NCBI GenBank assembly: GCA_964517495.1
Contig: CAZFER010000003.1
Location: 62,001-126,000 of the forward strand
Direction of reading: 5' to 3'
Origin: CAZFER01 sp964517495
GTDB lineage: Bacteria; Hinthialibacterota; Hinthialibacteria; Hinthialibacterales; Hinthialibacteraceae
DNA: 64,000 bases
Under the pieces are notes generated by a model that was not told the origin of the DNA, ran no database searches, and saw only the letters and a list, made by a program, of their open reading frames with translations. This document shows positions 1 to 9,237 of this stretch, piece after piece (positions within the stretch are counted from its first letter, which is position 1; each line of letters opens with the position of its first letter). Made by a program: the position numbers and the translations under genes.

Positions 1-1
1 G

Positions 2-1381
2 GAGCGCAAAGCCAATCAGGACGCCTTCTTCAAAGAAGAAGTGGATACCATCGTGGCGACCATCGCCTTTGGGATGGGGATTGATAAATCCAACGTCCGT
101 TATGTCATCCATACAGGCATGCCCAAATCACTGGAGCACTATCAACAGGAGAGCGGCCGGGCGGGACGTGATGGATTGCATGCAGAATGTTATCTCTTTT
201 ATTCCGGAGGGGATTATGGCACCTGGCAAAAACTAATGAGTAACATGCCGGATGAAGCCAAGGCTATGGCCATAAAAAAACTACGTGAACTTTATGATTT
301 TTGCAACGGCGTGTTGTGCCGGCATAACGCGATTTTGCAATACTTTGGCCAATCCCTCGATAAAGATAATTGCCAGGCTTGCGATGTGTGCCTGGGGGAT
401 ATGGATTTGGTTGATGATGCCCTGGTCATCGGACAAAAAATCCTGTCCTGCATCAAGCGTCTGGATGAACAGTTTGGGGCGGATTATACCACTTCTGTTT
501 TAACCGGCTCAAAAGATAAGCGCATTCTTGGCAATCAGCATGATAAATTGAGTACATACGGATTGATGTCTGATCTTCCCAAGCGAAATGTGCGGGATTG
601 GATTGAGCAGCTGGTCTCGCAAGGATATGCTAAAAAAACGGGCGAATTCAATGTTTTACAGGTCACGCAAAAAGGCTGGCGTATATTAAAGGGTCAAGAA
701 ACTCCACGGTTATTAAAGCCCAGCGCCAAGAAAAAAGAGGCCAAGGCCAAAGAGTCACAGCGTGAAGCATGGGAAGGCGTGGACAATGGTTTATTTGAGG
801 AATTGCGCAACCTGCGCCGGCGCATTGCCGAAAAAAAGGATGTTCCAGCCTATATCGTCTTTGGTGATGCCGCTTTACAGGATATGGCGCGCATCCGCCC
901 AATATCTATAGATATGTTTCGTAAAGTCAGCGGAGTGGGTGAGAAGAAATGCAATGAATATGGGGAAACCTTTACGAAATTCATCCAACAGTATTGCCAT
1001 GAACATTCGCTTGAAACAAATGTGAAAAAATATATTGCCCCGGAATCCCCACGTCATTCATCCTCAAGTTCAATCCCCACCCAGACCAAGCGGGAAGCGT
1101 TTGAACTATTCCGGCAAGGCAAACCGGTAGACGAAGTCGCGAACCAGGTAAAAAGAGCTGCATCCACGACGCATGGTTATTTAATCGACTTCTTGAGGGA
1201 GGAAGGCATCGACGATCCATCCCCCTGGGTGGATCAAGCCACCCGGGAACGAATTCTCAAATCCGCCCATCTATCCGAAGATGGCCGGTTAAAACCCATC
1301 TTCGAAGCCTTGAGCGAAGAAGTGCCCTATGAAGTTATACGCATTGTGATGACGTGTAAGGAGAATGAGCACTCAGGTTAG
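2..1381 (+). CDS. recQ: RecQ-family ATP-dependent DNA helicase, 5' end cut by the window
   Basis: This is the C-terminal part of a 3'-5' DNA helicase used in recombination and fork repair. The reading frame is open to the first bases, so the start and helicase motifs I-IV lie upstream. What is visible begins in helicase domain 2, with IAFGMGID and the QESGRAGRDG motif VI. A RecQ-C zinc region follows, with CRHNAILQYFGQ and a CxxCxxC cluster. Then come a winged helix, an HRDC domain (about residues 245-325 counted from base 41) containing VSGVGEKK, and a C-terminal helix-turn-helix-like domain (about 345-440). This is the long RecQ form. The stop is TAG. The gene ends about 90 bp before gmk on the same strand and could be co-transcribed with it. 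Confidence 0.93.
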   Translation, partial: ERKANQDAFFKEEVDTIVATIAFGMGIDKSNVRYVIHTGMPKSLEHYQQESGRAGRDGLHAECYLFYSGGDYGTWQKLMSNMPDEAKAMAIKKLRELYDFCNGVLCRHNAILQYFGQSLDKDNCQACDVCLGDMDLVDDALVIGQKILSCIKRLDEQFGADYTTSVLTGSKDKRILGNQHDKLSTYGLMSDLPKRNVRDWIEQLVSQGYAKKTGEFNVLQVTQKGWRILKGQETPRLLKPSAKKKEAKAKESQREAWEGVDNGLFEELRNLRRRIAEKKDVPAYIVFGDAALQDMARIRPISIDMFRKVSGVGEKKCNEYGETFTKFIQQYCHEHSLETNVKKYIAPESPRHSSSSSIPTQTKREAFELFRQGKPVDEVANQVKRAASTTHGYLIDFLREEGIDDPSPWVDQATRERILKSAHLSEDGRLKPIFEALSEEVPYEVIRIVMTCKENEHSG

Positions 1382-1473
1382 ATATTTATCCATAGCCGCA
1401 GTTTGAGGTTCATGGTAGTATTTCACAAGAAAATTGGCGCATCAACCAGGATATATGATTAAGGATGAGTTCA

Positions 1474-2094
1474 ATGATGATTCAACAGGGCGTACCAGTC
1501 GTACTCTCGGGACCTTCCGGTGTGGGAAAAGGAACGGTGGCTTCCATCTTGTTGGAAAACTGCCCCCGCCTGATGCGATCCATCTCAATGACCACCCGCC
1601 CCCCACGGCCCGGAGAACGAGATGGTTTGGACTACTTTTTTGTATCACATGATGAGTTTGAGCAATCCATCGAAAACCATCGATTAGTGGAATGGGCGCA
1701 AGTCTATCACAATTATTACGGTACGCCCAAAGATTTTTTGGAACGCAACTTTGAAGAAGGGAATGATGTTTTACTGGTAATCGATGTCCAGGGGGCAGCG
1801 GCCATCCGTTCACTTTACGGGGAGGGAATTTTCATCTACCTGGTTCCACCCTCCTTGCAGGCGCTGACCGAGCGTCTCTATTCACGAGCCAAGGGAGACG
1901 GTGACCATTTGGAACACCGCTATGAAGAAGCCATGCGTGAAATGCGCTTTATCGGCATGTATGATTATATCGTCATCAATGATGATCCACGCCAGGCAGC
2001 GAGTGAGTTGGAAACCATTATCCGCGCCGACCGCCTGCGCCGTGAACGGACGAAAGGCACCTTGCGTGAACTTGGTATGGTTGGTGAATGTTAA
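1474..2094 (+). CDS. gmk: Guanylate kinase
   Basis: Phosphorylates GMP to GDP with ATP in the cytoplasm. The P-loop GPSGVGKGT lies near the N-terminus. It is followed by the GMP-binding segment SMTTRPPRPGERDGxDYFF, the VIDVQGA strand and the lid region with conserved arginines (LYSRAKGD, then RYEEAMREM). Length of about 206 residues is normal for the family. An in-frame ATG also occurs at 1465, but it directly abuts the AAGG at 1461-1464. The ATGs at 1474 or 1477 give better Shine-Dalgarno spacing, so 1474 is preferred. The stop is followed after one base by the ATG of the deacetylase-like gene, which suggests translational coupling. Confidence 0.95.
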   Translation: MMIQQGVPVVLSGPSGVGKGTVASILLENCPRLMRSISMTTRPPRPGERDGLDYFFVSHDEFEQSIENHRLVEWAQVYHNYYGTPKDFLERNFEEGNDVLLVIDVQGAAAIRSLYGEGIFIYLVPPSLQALTERLYSRAKGDGDHLEHRYEEAMREMRFIGMYDYIVINDDPRQAASELETIIRADRLRRERTKGTLRELGMVGEC

Positions 2095-2095
2095 G

Positions 2096-3034
2096 ATGAA
2101 GTTGAAAGTATATTATTCAGAACGGTTTAAAGAACACGATACAGGCTCACATCCTGAAAATGCCCGGCGGATGGATGCTGTTTATACAAGTTTGCAAACT
2201 GACTTCACAGACGAACAATTGGAATGGCTTGAGCCACGCCCGGCCACCACGGATGAAATCGCATTGGCCCATGAATCATCCCATATCTCATGGATCAAAT
2301 CCTTGGCAGAAAAACCCGGCGGCTCGATGGCCGATCCTGATACGGTGGTAAGCCCGGCATCCTATGAGATTGGGCTACTATCCGCTGGTGCGGCATTAGC
2401 GGCGGTTGATGCAGTGTGCACGAATGATGACAACCGGGCCTTTGTGGTCTCCAGGCCACCCGGCCACCATGCGATGATAAACCGGGTAATGGGCTTTTGC
2501 CTATTTAATAATATCGCAATAGCAGCACGATATGCCCAAAAGACATATGATATAGGCCATGTTTTAATATTGGATTGGGATGTCCACCACGGCAATGGCA
2601 CCCAGGATATATTTTATGAGGATGCTTCGGTGTATTACATCTCCACCCATCAATACCCCCATTACCCCGGCTCAGGTTCTACAGATGAAAGGGGTGTATT
2701 TAAAGGCCGGGATTATAATCTAAATCTTCCTTTTCCTCCACTGACCGATCCTGTAAAAATCACCGATGCAGTTAAAACAAACCTTGAAAAAATCTGCCAT
2801 CATTTCAAACCGGAGATGATCTTCATCTCGGCAGGCTTTGACGGCCACAAACATGATCCCCTGGGCAATTGGCTGCTGACCGAAGGTGATTTCGCTGAAA
2901 TGACCCGATTTGTCCTGCAATGTTCCGAACTATGTAATGTCAAAGGGATCGTTACACTCTTGGAAGGTGGGTATAACCTTTCCGCGCTTGCTGCCAGTTG
3001 CACAGCCCATTGTGAGAGCTTGGTGAATGGTTAG
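2096..3034 (+). CDS. Histone deacetylase / acetylpolyamine amidohydrolase family protein
   Basis: A zinc-dependent deacetylase-fold enzyme of 312 residues. Bacterial relatives act on acetylpolyamines, acetoin-related substrates or acetyl-lysine; the substrate cannot be read here. The diagnostic residues are present: RPPGHHAM (catalytic His124-His125), the DWDVHHGNGTQ zinc motif (Asp162, His164), and SAGFDGHKHDPLG (third zinc ligand Asp249). The C-terminal LEGGYNLSALA is also typical. The frame is open upstream as far as 1901 inside gmk, but ATG 2096 fits the family N-terminus (VYYSERFKEHDTGSHPENARR). A GTG at 2084 is the alternative. It sits directly behind gmk and is probably read from the same transcript. 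Confidence 0.9.
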   Translation: MKLKVYYSERFKEHDTGSHPENARRMDAVYTSLQTDFTDEQLEWLEPRPATTDEIALAHESSHISWIKSLAEKPGGSMADPDTVVSPASYEIGLLSAGAALAAVDAVCTNDDNRAFVVSRPPGHHAMINRVMGFCLFNNIAIAARYAQKTYDIGHVLILDWDVHHGNGTQDIFYEDASVYYISTHQYPHYPGSGSTDERGVFKGRDYNLNLPFPPLTDPVKITDAVKTNLEKICHHFKPEMIFISAGFDGHKHDPLGNWLLTEGDFAEMTRFVLQCSELCNVKGIVTLLEGGYNLSALAASCTAHCESLVNG

Positions 3035-3061
3035 GAAAAAGAAGGCCAATTGGTTCTTCCA

Positions 3062-3844
3062 CTAGAGGAAAAAGACCGCCGTAAATATCAAATCCGTAAT
3101 GATAATAAACAATATCGAAATCACCACCGAACGAGTCGTGGCAATTCCAACCCCTTCCGCCCCACCTTGCACGGATAATCCCTCATGGCATGCCACGGTG
3201 GCGATCACAACCCCAAAGCCAATGCTCTTGACCAGACCGGTATAAATATCCGTTAGGGATAAATTGGCGGTAGTGCCACTAATGTATTGCCCTGCATGTA
3301 AATTCAAATTAAATATCCCCACACAGAATCCACCAAACATCCCAATAAAATCGGCCAAAATCGTGACGAAGGGCATCATCACCGCCAGCGCCACCAGACG
3401 GGGAACCACCAGGAATGGAACCGGCCGCAGGGCCATGGTCTGCAGCGCCATGATCTCTTCACCCACCACCATGGTCCCCAGTTCAGCCGTGATGGCCGCC
3501 CCCACCCGGGCGGAAATGATAATCGCGGATATCAGCGGTCCAATCTCACGACAGATGGTCACCGCCACCAGGCCGGATACCATCTGAACCATCTCAAACT
3601 TTTTCAGCTGATACGCACTCTGCATGGCCAAAATGACGCCAATCAAAAAGTTGATGAGCAGCAGGATGGGCAGTGAATGCACGCCGGCCTCAAGCATCAT
3701 GTCAGAGGTCGCCCGGCGCCGAAACACTTTCTTCCTTCGCCACGGCGCAATCAACGCATAGTAAAGCGCCGAGATAAACAATAGCCACAAGCGGGCAACA
3801 TAAGCAAGCGCTTCACCCGTCCGTACCAATATACTCATAAGCAA
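3062..3844 (-). CDS. mlaE: MlaE/YrbE-family ABC transporter permease
   Basis: An integral inner-membrane permease of 260 residues, of the family that moves phospholipids between the inner and outer membranes (Mla) or imports lipids (Mce). It has an amphipathic N-terminus and five to six hydrophobic segments. The conserved core reads LINFLIGVILAMQSAYQL, REIGPLISAIIISARVGAA, AELGTMVVGEEIMAL. Family members normally sit beside an ATPase (MlaF) and a substrate-binding MlaD. Neither is next to it here: the HDAC-like gene converges on it and a secreted protein lies upstream on the same strand. It may pair with subunits encoded elsewhere. Confidence 0.9.
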   Translation of the reverse strand: MLMSILVRTGEALAYVARLWLLFISALYYALIAPWRRKKVFRRRATSDMMLEAGVHSLPILLLINFLIGVILAMQSAYQLKKFEMVQMVSGLVAVTICREIGPLISAIIISARVGAAITAELGTMVVGEEIMALQTMALRPVPFLVVPRLVALAVMMPFVTILADFIGMFGGFCVGIFNLNLHAGQYISGTTANLSLTDIYTGLVKSIGFGVVIATVACHEGLSVQGGAEGVGIATTRSVVISILFIIITDLIFTAVFFL

Positions 3845-3884
3845 ATCCGCCTGTTTTATTTCATCCTATCAAGTTATTTTTAGA

Positions 3885-5927
3885 TCACTTAATATTGCTA
3901 AACTTCATGGCATCTGCGATGATCAAACCATCCGAATCATCTGAAACAATCTCCACATACCCCTGCTTTCCATCTGAAAATTCAAATTGGCCAATATCCA
4001 AAGATTTATTAGGCTCGATTCTAATTCGATCCAATCCATCTTTATGTTTTACAATAGCATAAAATGATCCCAACTTTTCCTTAATCCTGGAATGGTGATA
4101 AGCCGGACTATGCAACGATACATTATATGTACCTTCTCTAAGATTTGGGGTATAGCGAACATATTCCCCTGCCTGATTGCTTGCATTCATCAAATAAGTT
4201 CCGTTATATCCATCTGAAACATCCACACGAAAATAGGTTGCCAGCCAAAAATAATCAGATTTCACACAATCCGGATCTTGATTATCCACGATGACATCAG
4301 AACCAGGCCTGTCAAAGGAAAAATCCAACTTTACCCGAACATATTGGGGGGAATTAATCGCCTTATCGTGATGGATAATGATATACGCTTCATAAAATCC
4401 CCATTCTTTAATTACTTTATTGATGATCGGCTTAACAGATAAATCGAGACAATTATCATGTTCGGTTTTATTAATGTCAATCCAATCACTCCCATGTTTG
4501 TAAATAACTTCAATGGTATGGGGTGGAGCATAGCTGCCATCCCGGCCTAATTGATTTGATAGAATCGAAATGGTTTTCGCTTCAAAAGGATTTTTGGATT
4601 CCTGATACGTTTTGAAATGCAGCGTGTTTGGGATAGTGGCGCGGCTGCCATACGCTGCGGTTTTCCAATTCTTGGCTATGTAAAAAGAAGGTTCCTCATC
4701 ACATTTTATTTCAAATGAAGGGCCGTCGACCGGTTTGCCATTAATAGTAATATGCTGGGTATAAGACGCTGTAGAAGATCCACTGCGCAGCGTAAGCGTG
4801 ACAGGATATATTCCGGGCCGTTGATAAATATGTATGGGATTTTCCCGTATCGATGTATAACCATCACCAAAGTTCCAAAAATACTCTACCTCACCTCCAT
4901 AGATTCCCGGACAGGATCCTCGGCTGCCAAAGTGAACGGTCTCTCCCGTTTTGGCGGGTGCCAATGGTTCGATATGGGCATTGATGGCATTTGATTTCGC
5001 GTTGTTGTTTTCAAATATCTGCCAATGTATTATCCAGGGATCCACCACGATCCATGAATCCCGTTGGGCTTGGTAAGTTTTAAAGACAAAATGACTGTGA
5101 GACGAATAACCAGCCCACATTCCGGCGGCATAGCCATAAGTTTGTCCCTGCGTTATCGATTGATAAGGTGGGATGATGAGTTCAGTCATATGGTGGGTTT
5201 GCAAATACCAGATATCCCCATTATCCCAATATCGTATGCCCCGCCAGCGGTTGTTGTTGTCACCATTTTTAAGTGAGTTAAAAAAGTAGTGTTCATCCAA
5301 ATCAATAGGGGCGATCAAAGGGGTATTGGAAGGCATATTCACATCCAGTCCACCATGCAAATCCGCTCCGAAATACGTCCCCAGCCAGCAATCATCCCCC
5401 CGGTAGGCATCGTTGATAAAAATCCGATTCTTGGGTGCAGGAAACCAATTGGAAAGTTTCTGCGGACTTATTTGCAGCGTGGTATCCTGAAAAGCAAATC
5501 GGGCATCTTTGGCTGGAACGCAGGACCCGTGGTTTTCATTAAAGTAGTTTGATAAATCCTTCAACGCGTCAAACCATATAGTCAGTCCATTAACAGTATA
5601 AGGTTTATAGTATGATTCTTGTACAGGAACATAACGCACCATCTTCATGGGCTGGCCATCGATTTTGACATGGCAGGTCATTGAATAAACCGTGCAATCC
5701 TGACCGCTCCCTTTTTTCAAGGTGTCCAAGGTCGTAAAGATGATATCCACATGGCAATCAAGCAATTCCAATGATACCGTCCGCCCGTTTTGCAAGGTAT
5801 ACTCGACTGTATCACCTTTATTGATTTCTATAACAGAGAGTGTTTCTTTGGTTTCCAACTCAAGGGTATCAGCCCAAGGTTGGGCGCAAAGTATAAGTAA
5901 TGTAATGACCGCTAAAATTGTTTTCAT
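3885..5927 (-). CDS. Secreted protein with M23-peptidase-like, PKD and golvesin-type domains
   Basis: A 680-residue exported protein with a signal peptide (residues 1-19, cleavage near PWA-D). The central region resembles an M23/lysostaphin-type zinc endopeptidase. HGGLD (His191, Asp195) is followed by NTPLIAP, then THH at 244-246 and HSHF with His277 and His279, the order expected for the HxxxD...HxH metal site. A PKD domain follows (about 330-395, WNFGDG and the typical PGIYPVTLTL strand). The last 120 residues resemble the golvesin C-terminal domain (AGEYVRYTP ... VEIVSDDSDGLIIADAMKF). It could act on peptidoglycan or another peptide, but the domain is divergent and activity is not assured. 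A good Shine-Dalgarno (GAGGCG) precedes the ATG. Confidence 0.75.
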   Translation of the reverse strand: MKTILAVITLLILCAQPWADTLELETKETLSVIEINKGDTVEYTLQNGRTVSLELLDCHVDIIFTTLDTLKKGSGQDCTVYSMTCHVKIDGQPMKMVRYVPVQESYYKPYTVNGLTIWFDALKDLSNYFNENHGSCVPAKDARFAFQDTTLQISPQKLSNWFPAPKNRIFINDAYRGDDCWLGTYFGADLHGGLDVNMPSNTPLIAPIDLDEHYFFNSLKNGDNNNRWRGIRYWDNGDIWYLQTHHMTELIIPPYQSITQGQTYGYAAGMWAGYSSHSHFVFKTYQAQRDSWIVVDPWIIHWQIFENNNAKSNAINAHIEPLAPAKTGETVHFGSRGSCPGIYGGEVEYFWNFGDGYTSIRENPIHIYQRPGIYPVTLTLRSGSSTASYTQHITINGKPVDGPSFEIKCDEEPSFYIAKNWKTAAYGSRATIPNTLHFKTYQESKNPFEAKTISILSNQLGRDGSYAPPHTIEVIYKHGSDWIDINKTEHDNCLDLSVKPIINKVIKEWGFYEAYIIIHHDKAINSPQYVRVKLDFSFDRPGSDVIVDNQDPDCVKSDYFWLATYFRVDVSDGYNGTYLMNASNQAGEYVRYTPNLREGTYNVSLHSPAYHHSRIKEKLGSFYAIVKHKDGLDRIRIEPNKSLDIGQFEFSDGKQGYVEIVSDDSDGLIIADAMKFSNIK

Positions 5928-6042
5928 TATTTCGCCTCAAGAAAAAAGTGATTATGGGGTGATTTTCTCAAGAAAGCACCGTGAACGTCAAGAAGCCCAA
6001 ATACATCAAAGCATTATTGACGCTCCGGTAAAAAGTCTTGTG

Positions 6043-6126
6043 GGTGATACAGGCTTCCAGTCTGCACCACAAAATATGCGGCTATTCATGAACTATTTGC
6101 ACTTTTCACAGGACTGGCAGGCCACC
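6043..6126. repeat. Dispersed hairpin repeat, copy 1
   Basis: This lies in the 200-bp gap between the secreted M23-like gene and the lyase. The AGGCTTCCAGTCTGCACCAC block at 6051-6070, followed by GGACTGGCAG and GCCACC at 6111-6126, matches the arms of a stronger hairpin at 14509-14565. The two copies bracket the sialic-acid region. The rest of the gap (5928-6042) shows nothing further. Confidence 0.5.
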
Positions 6127-6129
6127 CTA

Positions 6130-7047
6130 TCATCTATAAGAGTTCAAATATGATATATTAATTGTTTCACACACGGCAAGAGATAACTGTTTATGATCAT
6201 CCGCAGTCAGGTTGGTTAAAGGTGGGCGGACCGGGCCACAATCAATCCCCAGCATGGTAAGTATCGCTTTGCCAGCGGCAATTTCATTATAGTTCTGCAC
6301 GATTCGAACCAGTTTTTGCGAAAGGATTTGCAGATCCTTGGCTTTGGTTAAATCCCCATTTTTAAAGGCTTGGATCAGCTGATGATAAAGAGGGGCGGCA
6401 TAATTGTAAGTACTGCCCACCGCACCTTGCGCATCAAACAACAACGCCGCTATCAACATCTCATCTCGCCCAAAAAGAATATTATATCGGCCATTTTGAA
6501 AGCGAATGCATTGCGATAGCTCGGATAAATCATGATAAGTGTATTTGATCCCAGCCAAATTGGCTATCTTTTCCGAGGCAAGGTTCAAAAATTCGAGCAT
6601 GGAAAAATGCAAACCAGTCATCGAAGGAATATGATAATAGTAAAAAGGCAATTGGGGAGCCACTTCTGCAATTTGAGCACAATACGAAACCAGTTCGTGG
6701 ATATCAGCCGGTTTAAAAAATGTGGGGCCAATCGCGGCCATCGCAGTTGCATTATTGGCCTGTGCATGTTGAGCAAGTTTTCTGCATTCCCCTAAACTGT
6801 CATTGCCGACATGAACGATAATAGGTAATTTTCCATTTACCGCTTTGAGCCAGCGTTCGGTAACTTGGATTCGCTCATCCATCGACAACGATTTCCCCTC
6901 ACCCGTGGTTCCGCAAATAAACGCACCACTAATGGGATTGGCAAGAAACATTTCAGCCTGTTGATCAATAGCCGAAAGATTGAGTGAACCATCTTGATGA
7001 AAAGGAGTATGAGCGGCGGCGATAAGACCTGTGAAGCAACACGACAT
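6130..7047 (-). CDS. nanA: N-acetylneuraminate lyase (DHDPS/NAL family)
   Basis: A cytoplasmic class I aldolase that cleaves N-acetylneuraminate to N-acetylmannosamine and pyruvate. It is 305 residues with the family signatures GTTGEG (46-51), the catalytic-tyrosine segment YYYHIPSMTG (136-145) and the Schiff-base lysine Lys168 in AGIKYT. YYYHIP and GTTGEG are typical of sialate lyases rather than of dihydrodipicolinate synthases (DapA). The location agrees: an SSS-type carrier is immediately upstream and a sialidase lies in the same region. AAAGG precedes the ATG by 7 nt. It is likely the last gene of an operon running from about 11.4 kb down to here. The remaining enzymes of the pathway (NanK, NanE) are not in the window. 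Confidence 0.88.
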   Translation of the reverse strand: MSCCFTGLIAAAHTPFHQDGSLNLSAIDQQAEMFLANPISGAFICGTTGEGKSLSMDERIQVTERWLKAVNGKLPIIVHVGNDSLGECRKLAQHAQANNATAMAAIGPTFFKPADIHELVSYCAQIAEVAPQLPFYYYHIPSMTGLHFSMLEFLNLASEKIANLAGIKYTYHDLSELSQCIRFQNGRYNILFGRDEMLIAALLFDAQGAVGSTYNYAAPLYHQLIQAFKNGDLTKAKDLQILSQKLVRIVQNYNEIAAGKAILTMLGIDCGPVRPPLTNLTADDHKQLSLAVCETINISYLNSYR

Positions 7048-7095
7048 GCTCGAACCTTTCTAACATAACATTGAATTATGGCGACAAATCGTTAT

Positions 7096-8577
7096 TCAGC
7101 CCCTGGCGTTCCGATGTGTGGTAATAAGGCTGAATAAATAACAAACAATAAACGTCACGATAATACCGGTGGCAGCAAACGTTTGGGGATGCCAGTGGCG
7201 ATCAAATTTCACCACTGATAAAAAAGCTGTCCCTACAACCAACGCAGCGACCACCCCGATTTGATTGGCTTTTTTAGTGAACACCCCAACACAGAAGATC
7301 CCCGCCAGCACACCCCCTAATAAACCTTGCACGGCGATGAATAAATCCCACGCACCTTTATCATCCGGCGAACCGCTTAAGGTTTGCGCCACCCACAGGG
7401 CCAGGATGGTGGCCAGAATGCCCACGACAATAGTTATACAACGAGCCAGGTTTAGACGTTGGCGGTCGGTGCTATCCGGGCGCATAAACCGTTTATAGAA
7501 ATCTGTGGTGCACACCGTGGCAATGGAATTGATGCTGGAATCCAAACTCGACATCGCCCCCGCAAATATAGCCGCGATCAATAAGCCGGATATACCAGCC
7601 GGCATTTGATTCACAATAAAGAATGGGAACGCACGGTCATACCCTTGTTTGGCCAGGTCAATAGTCATCAAATCAGGATGGGTATTATAAAAAACAAATA
7701 ATGAAGTTCCTAAAAAGAAAAACAAAAACGAGGTTGGAATTGTGATAAGAACACTCAACCACAAACAACGCCGGGCGTGTTGATCAGAAGCGGTGGTAAA
7801 ATAACGTTGCACCACCGTTTGGTCAGAAGCATAGGGCACCAGGTTGGTAAAAAAGGCACCCAATAGCATAAACCAAATCAGATCCTTCGAAACCGATGGA
7901 TCCGTATGAATCATTCGAAACTTATCCTGCTCCATCCCTTTGGATATAACGCCGAATAAGCCTCCCTCCACATCCATGCAAATTAAACCTAACGCCAGCA
8001 AGGCTCCAAAGAGTAAGACGATGGTTTGTACTACGTCTGTCCAAACAACCACCTCAATTCCCCCCAAAACGGTGTAGATGCTCACCAATATCCCCATAAC
8101 CACAATCATCCAATAAATGGATAAACCAGTGACTTGCGCTAACGCCAGGGAGGGAAGGTATAAGACAATGGCCACCCGCCCAATCTGCATCAATATATAG
8201 GCTAAAGCGCCATAGGCACGGGTTTCAGGGCCGAACCGCTCTTCAAGCAGCTCATTGATGGATGTGATTTCCCGGCGGCGATAAACCGGCAAAAGAAAGT
8301 AAATGACAAAAACACCAACAATGGGAATACCGAGATTATACACCAACCACGCCCAATCCGTTTCGTATGCTTTTCCTGGAATGGCAATATAAGTGATAGC
8401 ACTTAACTGTGTGGCAAAGATCGATATTCCCACCGCCCACCAGGGCAAACGGCGATTGCCAAGAAAAAAGCGTTCAGTAGAACCTTCGTATCGGGCAAAC
8501 CAGGCTCCCACAACCACCATGATGCCGAAGTAAAGAAATAAAATACTATAATCAATGGTTTGAAATGATGTTTGCAT
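7096..8577 (-). CDS. Sodium:solute symporter (SSS family), probable sialic-acid carrier
   Basis: A polytopic inner-membrane transporter of 493 residues with about 13 hydrophobic segments. Family features include the N-terminal YFGIMVVVGAWFARYEGSTERFFLG-type entry split over TM1-2 and the core signature FAGAMSSLDSSINSIATV followed by TDFY. It probably imports a sugar acid with Na+. The substrate sialic acid is inferred from the lyase 48 bp downstream and the sialidase nearby; SSS carriers for sialic acid are established in several bacteria. It starts 16 bp after the pseudopilin gene on the same strand. Confidence 0.87.
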   Translation of the reverse strand: MQTSFQTIDYSILFLYFGIMVVVGAWFARYEGSTERFFLGNRRLPWWAVGISIFATQLSAITYIAIPGKAYETDWAWLVYNLGIPIVGVFVIYFLLPVYRRREITSINELLEERFGPETRAYGALAYILMQIGRVAIVLYLPSLALAQVTGLSIYWMIVVMGILVSIYTVLGGIEVVVWTDVVQTIVLLFGALLALGLICMDVEGGLFGVISKGMEQDKFRMIHTDPSVSKDLIWFMLLGAFFTNLVPYASDQTVVQRYFTTASDQHARRCLWLSVLITIPTSFLFFFLGTSLFVFYNTHPDLMTIDLAKQGYDRAFPFFIVNQMPAGISGLLIAAIFAGAMSSLDSSINSIATVCTTDFYKRFMRPDSTDRQRLNLARCITIVVGILATILALWVAQTLSGSPDDKGAWDLFIAVQGLLGGVLAGIFCVGVFTKKANQIGVVAALVVGTAFLSVVKFDRHWHPQTFAATGIIVTFIVCYLFSLITTHRNARG

Positions 8578-8593
8578 AGCTCACAGATTTTCC

Positions 8594-9193
8594 TTAAGGC
8601 CCAAAACGGTAGATATCACCGTCACTATTTAATCCATTGGACATGTGATAGAGAACATAAACAAAACCTTCTTCATTACTGCCCAAGAATGAATTGACGT
8701 TTTCCTTCTTATCCGGCCCCACGCTTTTCATTGACCATAGTTGTGAATCATTAATGAAAAAGCGGGCTCCGGCTTGTTCTCCACACGAACCATACGAGCG
8801 GCCATAACGATCCATGTACCAATAATAACCAAAAGGATTCAACGGGCTACCGCCAGGAGTAGGCGCCGTTCCATCTTCATTAAAAGGATCTTTATGCAAG
8901 GAGGACATATACGCGTTTGGTGTGGTTAATGGACGAAGCGCCATCCGTCCACTAAAAAGCATGGAATCAGAAACCGCTCCACAGTTACTCACCACCGGGT
9001 AGCGGCCATAGTCCAACGCATAGGTTTCCAATGCAACACTAAAAGCTTGGAAATCCGCTTCCGCCCGAGCCACTTTGGCACGCACTTGTGCATTTATAAA
9101 ATTGGGAACCGCAATGGCCGCCAAAATCCCAATAATAGCGACCACAATCAGTAGCTCAATAAGTGTAAAAGCGTTTTTGGACAACATTATCAT
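8594..9193 (-). CDS. Type II/IV pseudopilin-like protein with prepilin N-terminus
   Basis: A 199-residue protein with a class III prepilin leader. A short basic leader ends SKNA, then the mature start FTLIELLIVVAIIGILAAIAVPNF carries the conserved Glu5 and a single long hydrophobic helix. The residue before the cleavage site is Ala rather than the usual Gly. The rest is a GspG-like globular part (VARAEADFQAFSVALETYALDYGRYP, then PLTTPNAYMSSLHKDPF). Many copies of such pseudopilins occur in Planctomycetes-related and candidate-phylum genomes. Its place between the carrier and a large secreted domain protein suggests co-expression with the sialoglycan genes. AAGG lies 5 nt before the ATG. No other secretion or pilus genes are in the window. 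Confidence 0.85.
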   Translation of the reverse strand: MIMLSKNAFTLIELLIVVAIIGILAAIAVPNFINAQVRAKVARAEADFQAFSVALETYALDYGRYPVVSNCGAVSDSMLFSGRMALRPLTTPNAYMSSLHKDPFNEDGTAPTPGGSPLNPFGYYWYMDRYGRSYGSCGEQAGARFFINDSQLWSMKSVGPDKKENVNSFLGSNEEGFVYVLYHMSNGLNSDGDIYRFGP

Positions 9194-9237
9194 TCATACC
9201 TTCCTAACTTCTGCCACCCAGGGAGGGCGAGGCTCCC

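Noticed and set aside
1901..2095. An upstream extension of the deacetylase-like gene inside gmk.
   Set aside because: It is only the +2 frame of gmk; the family N-terminus begins at ATG 2096.
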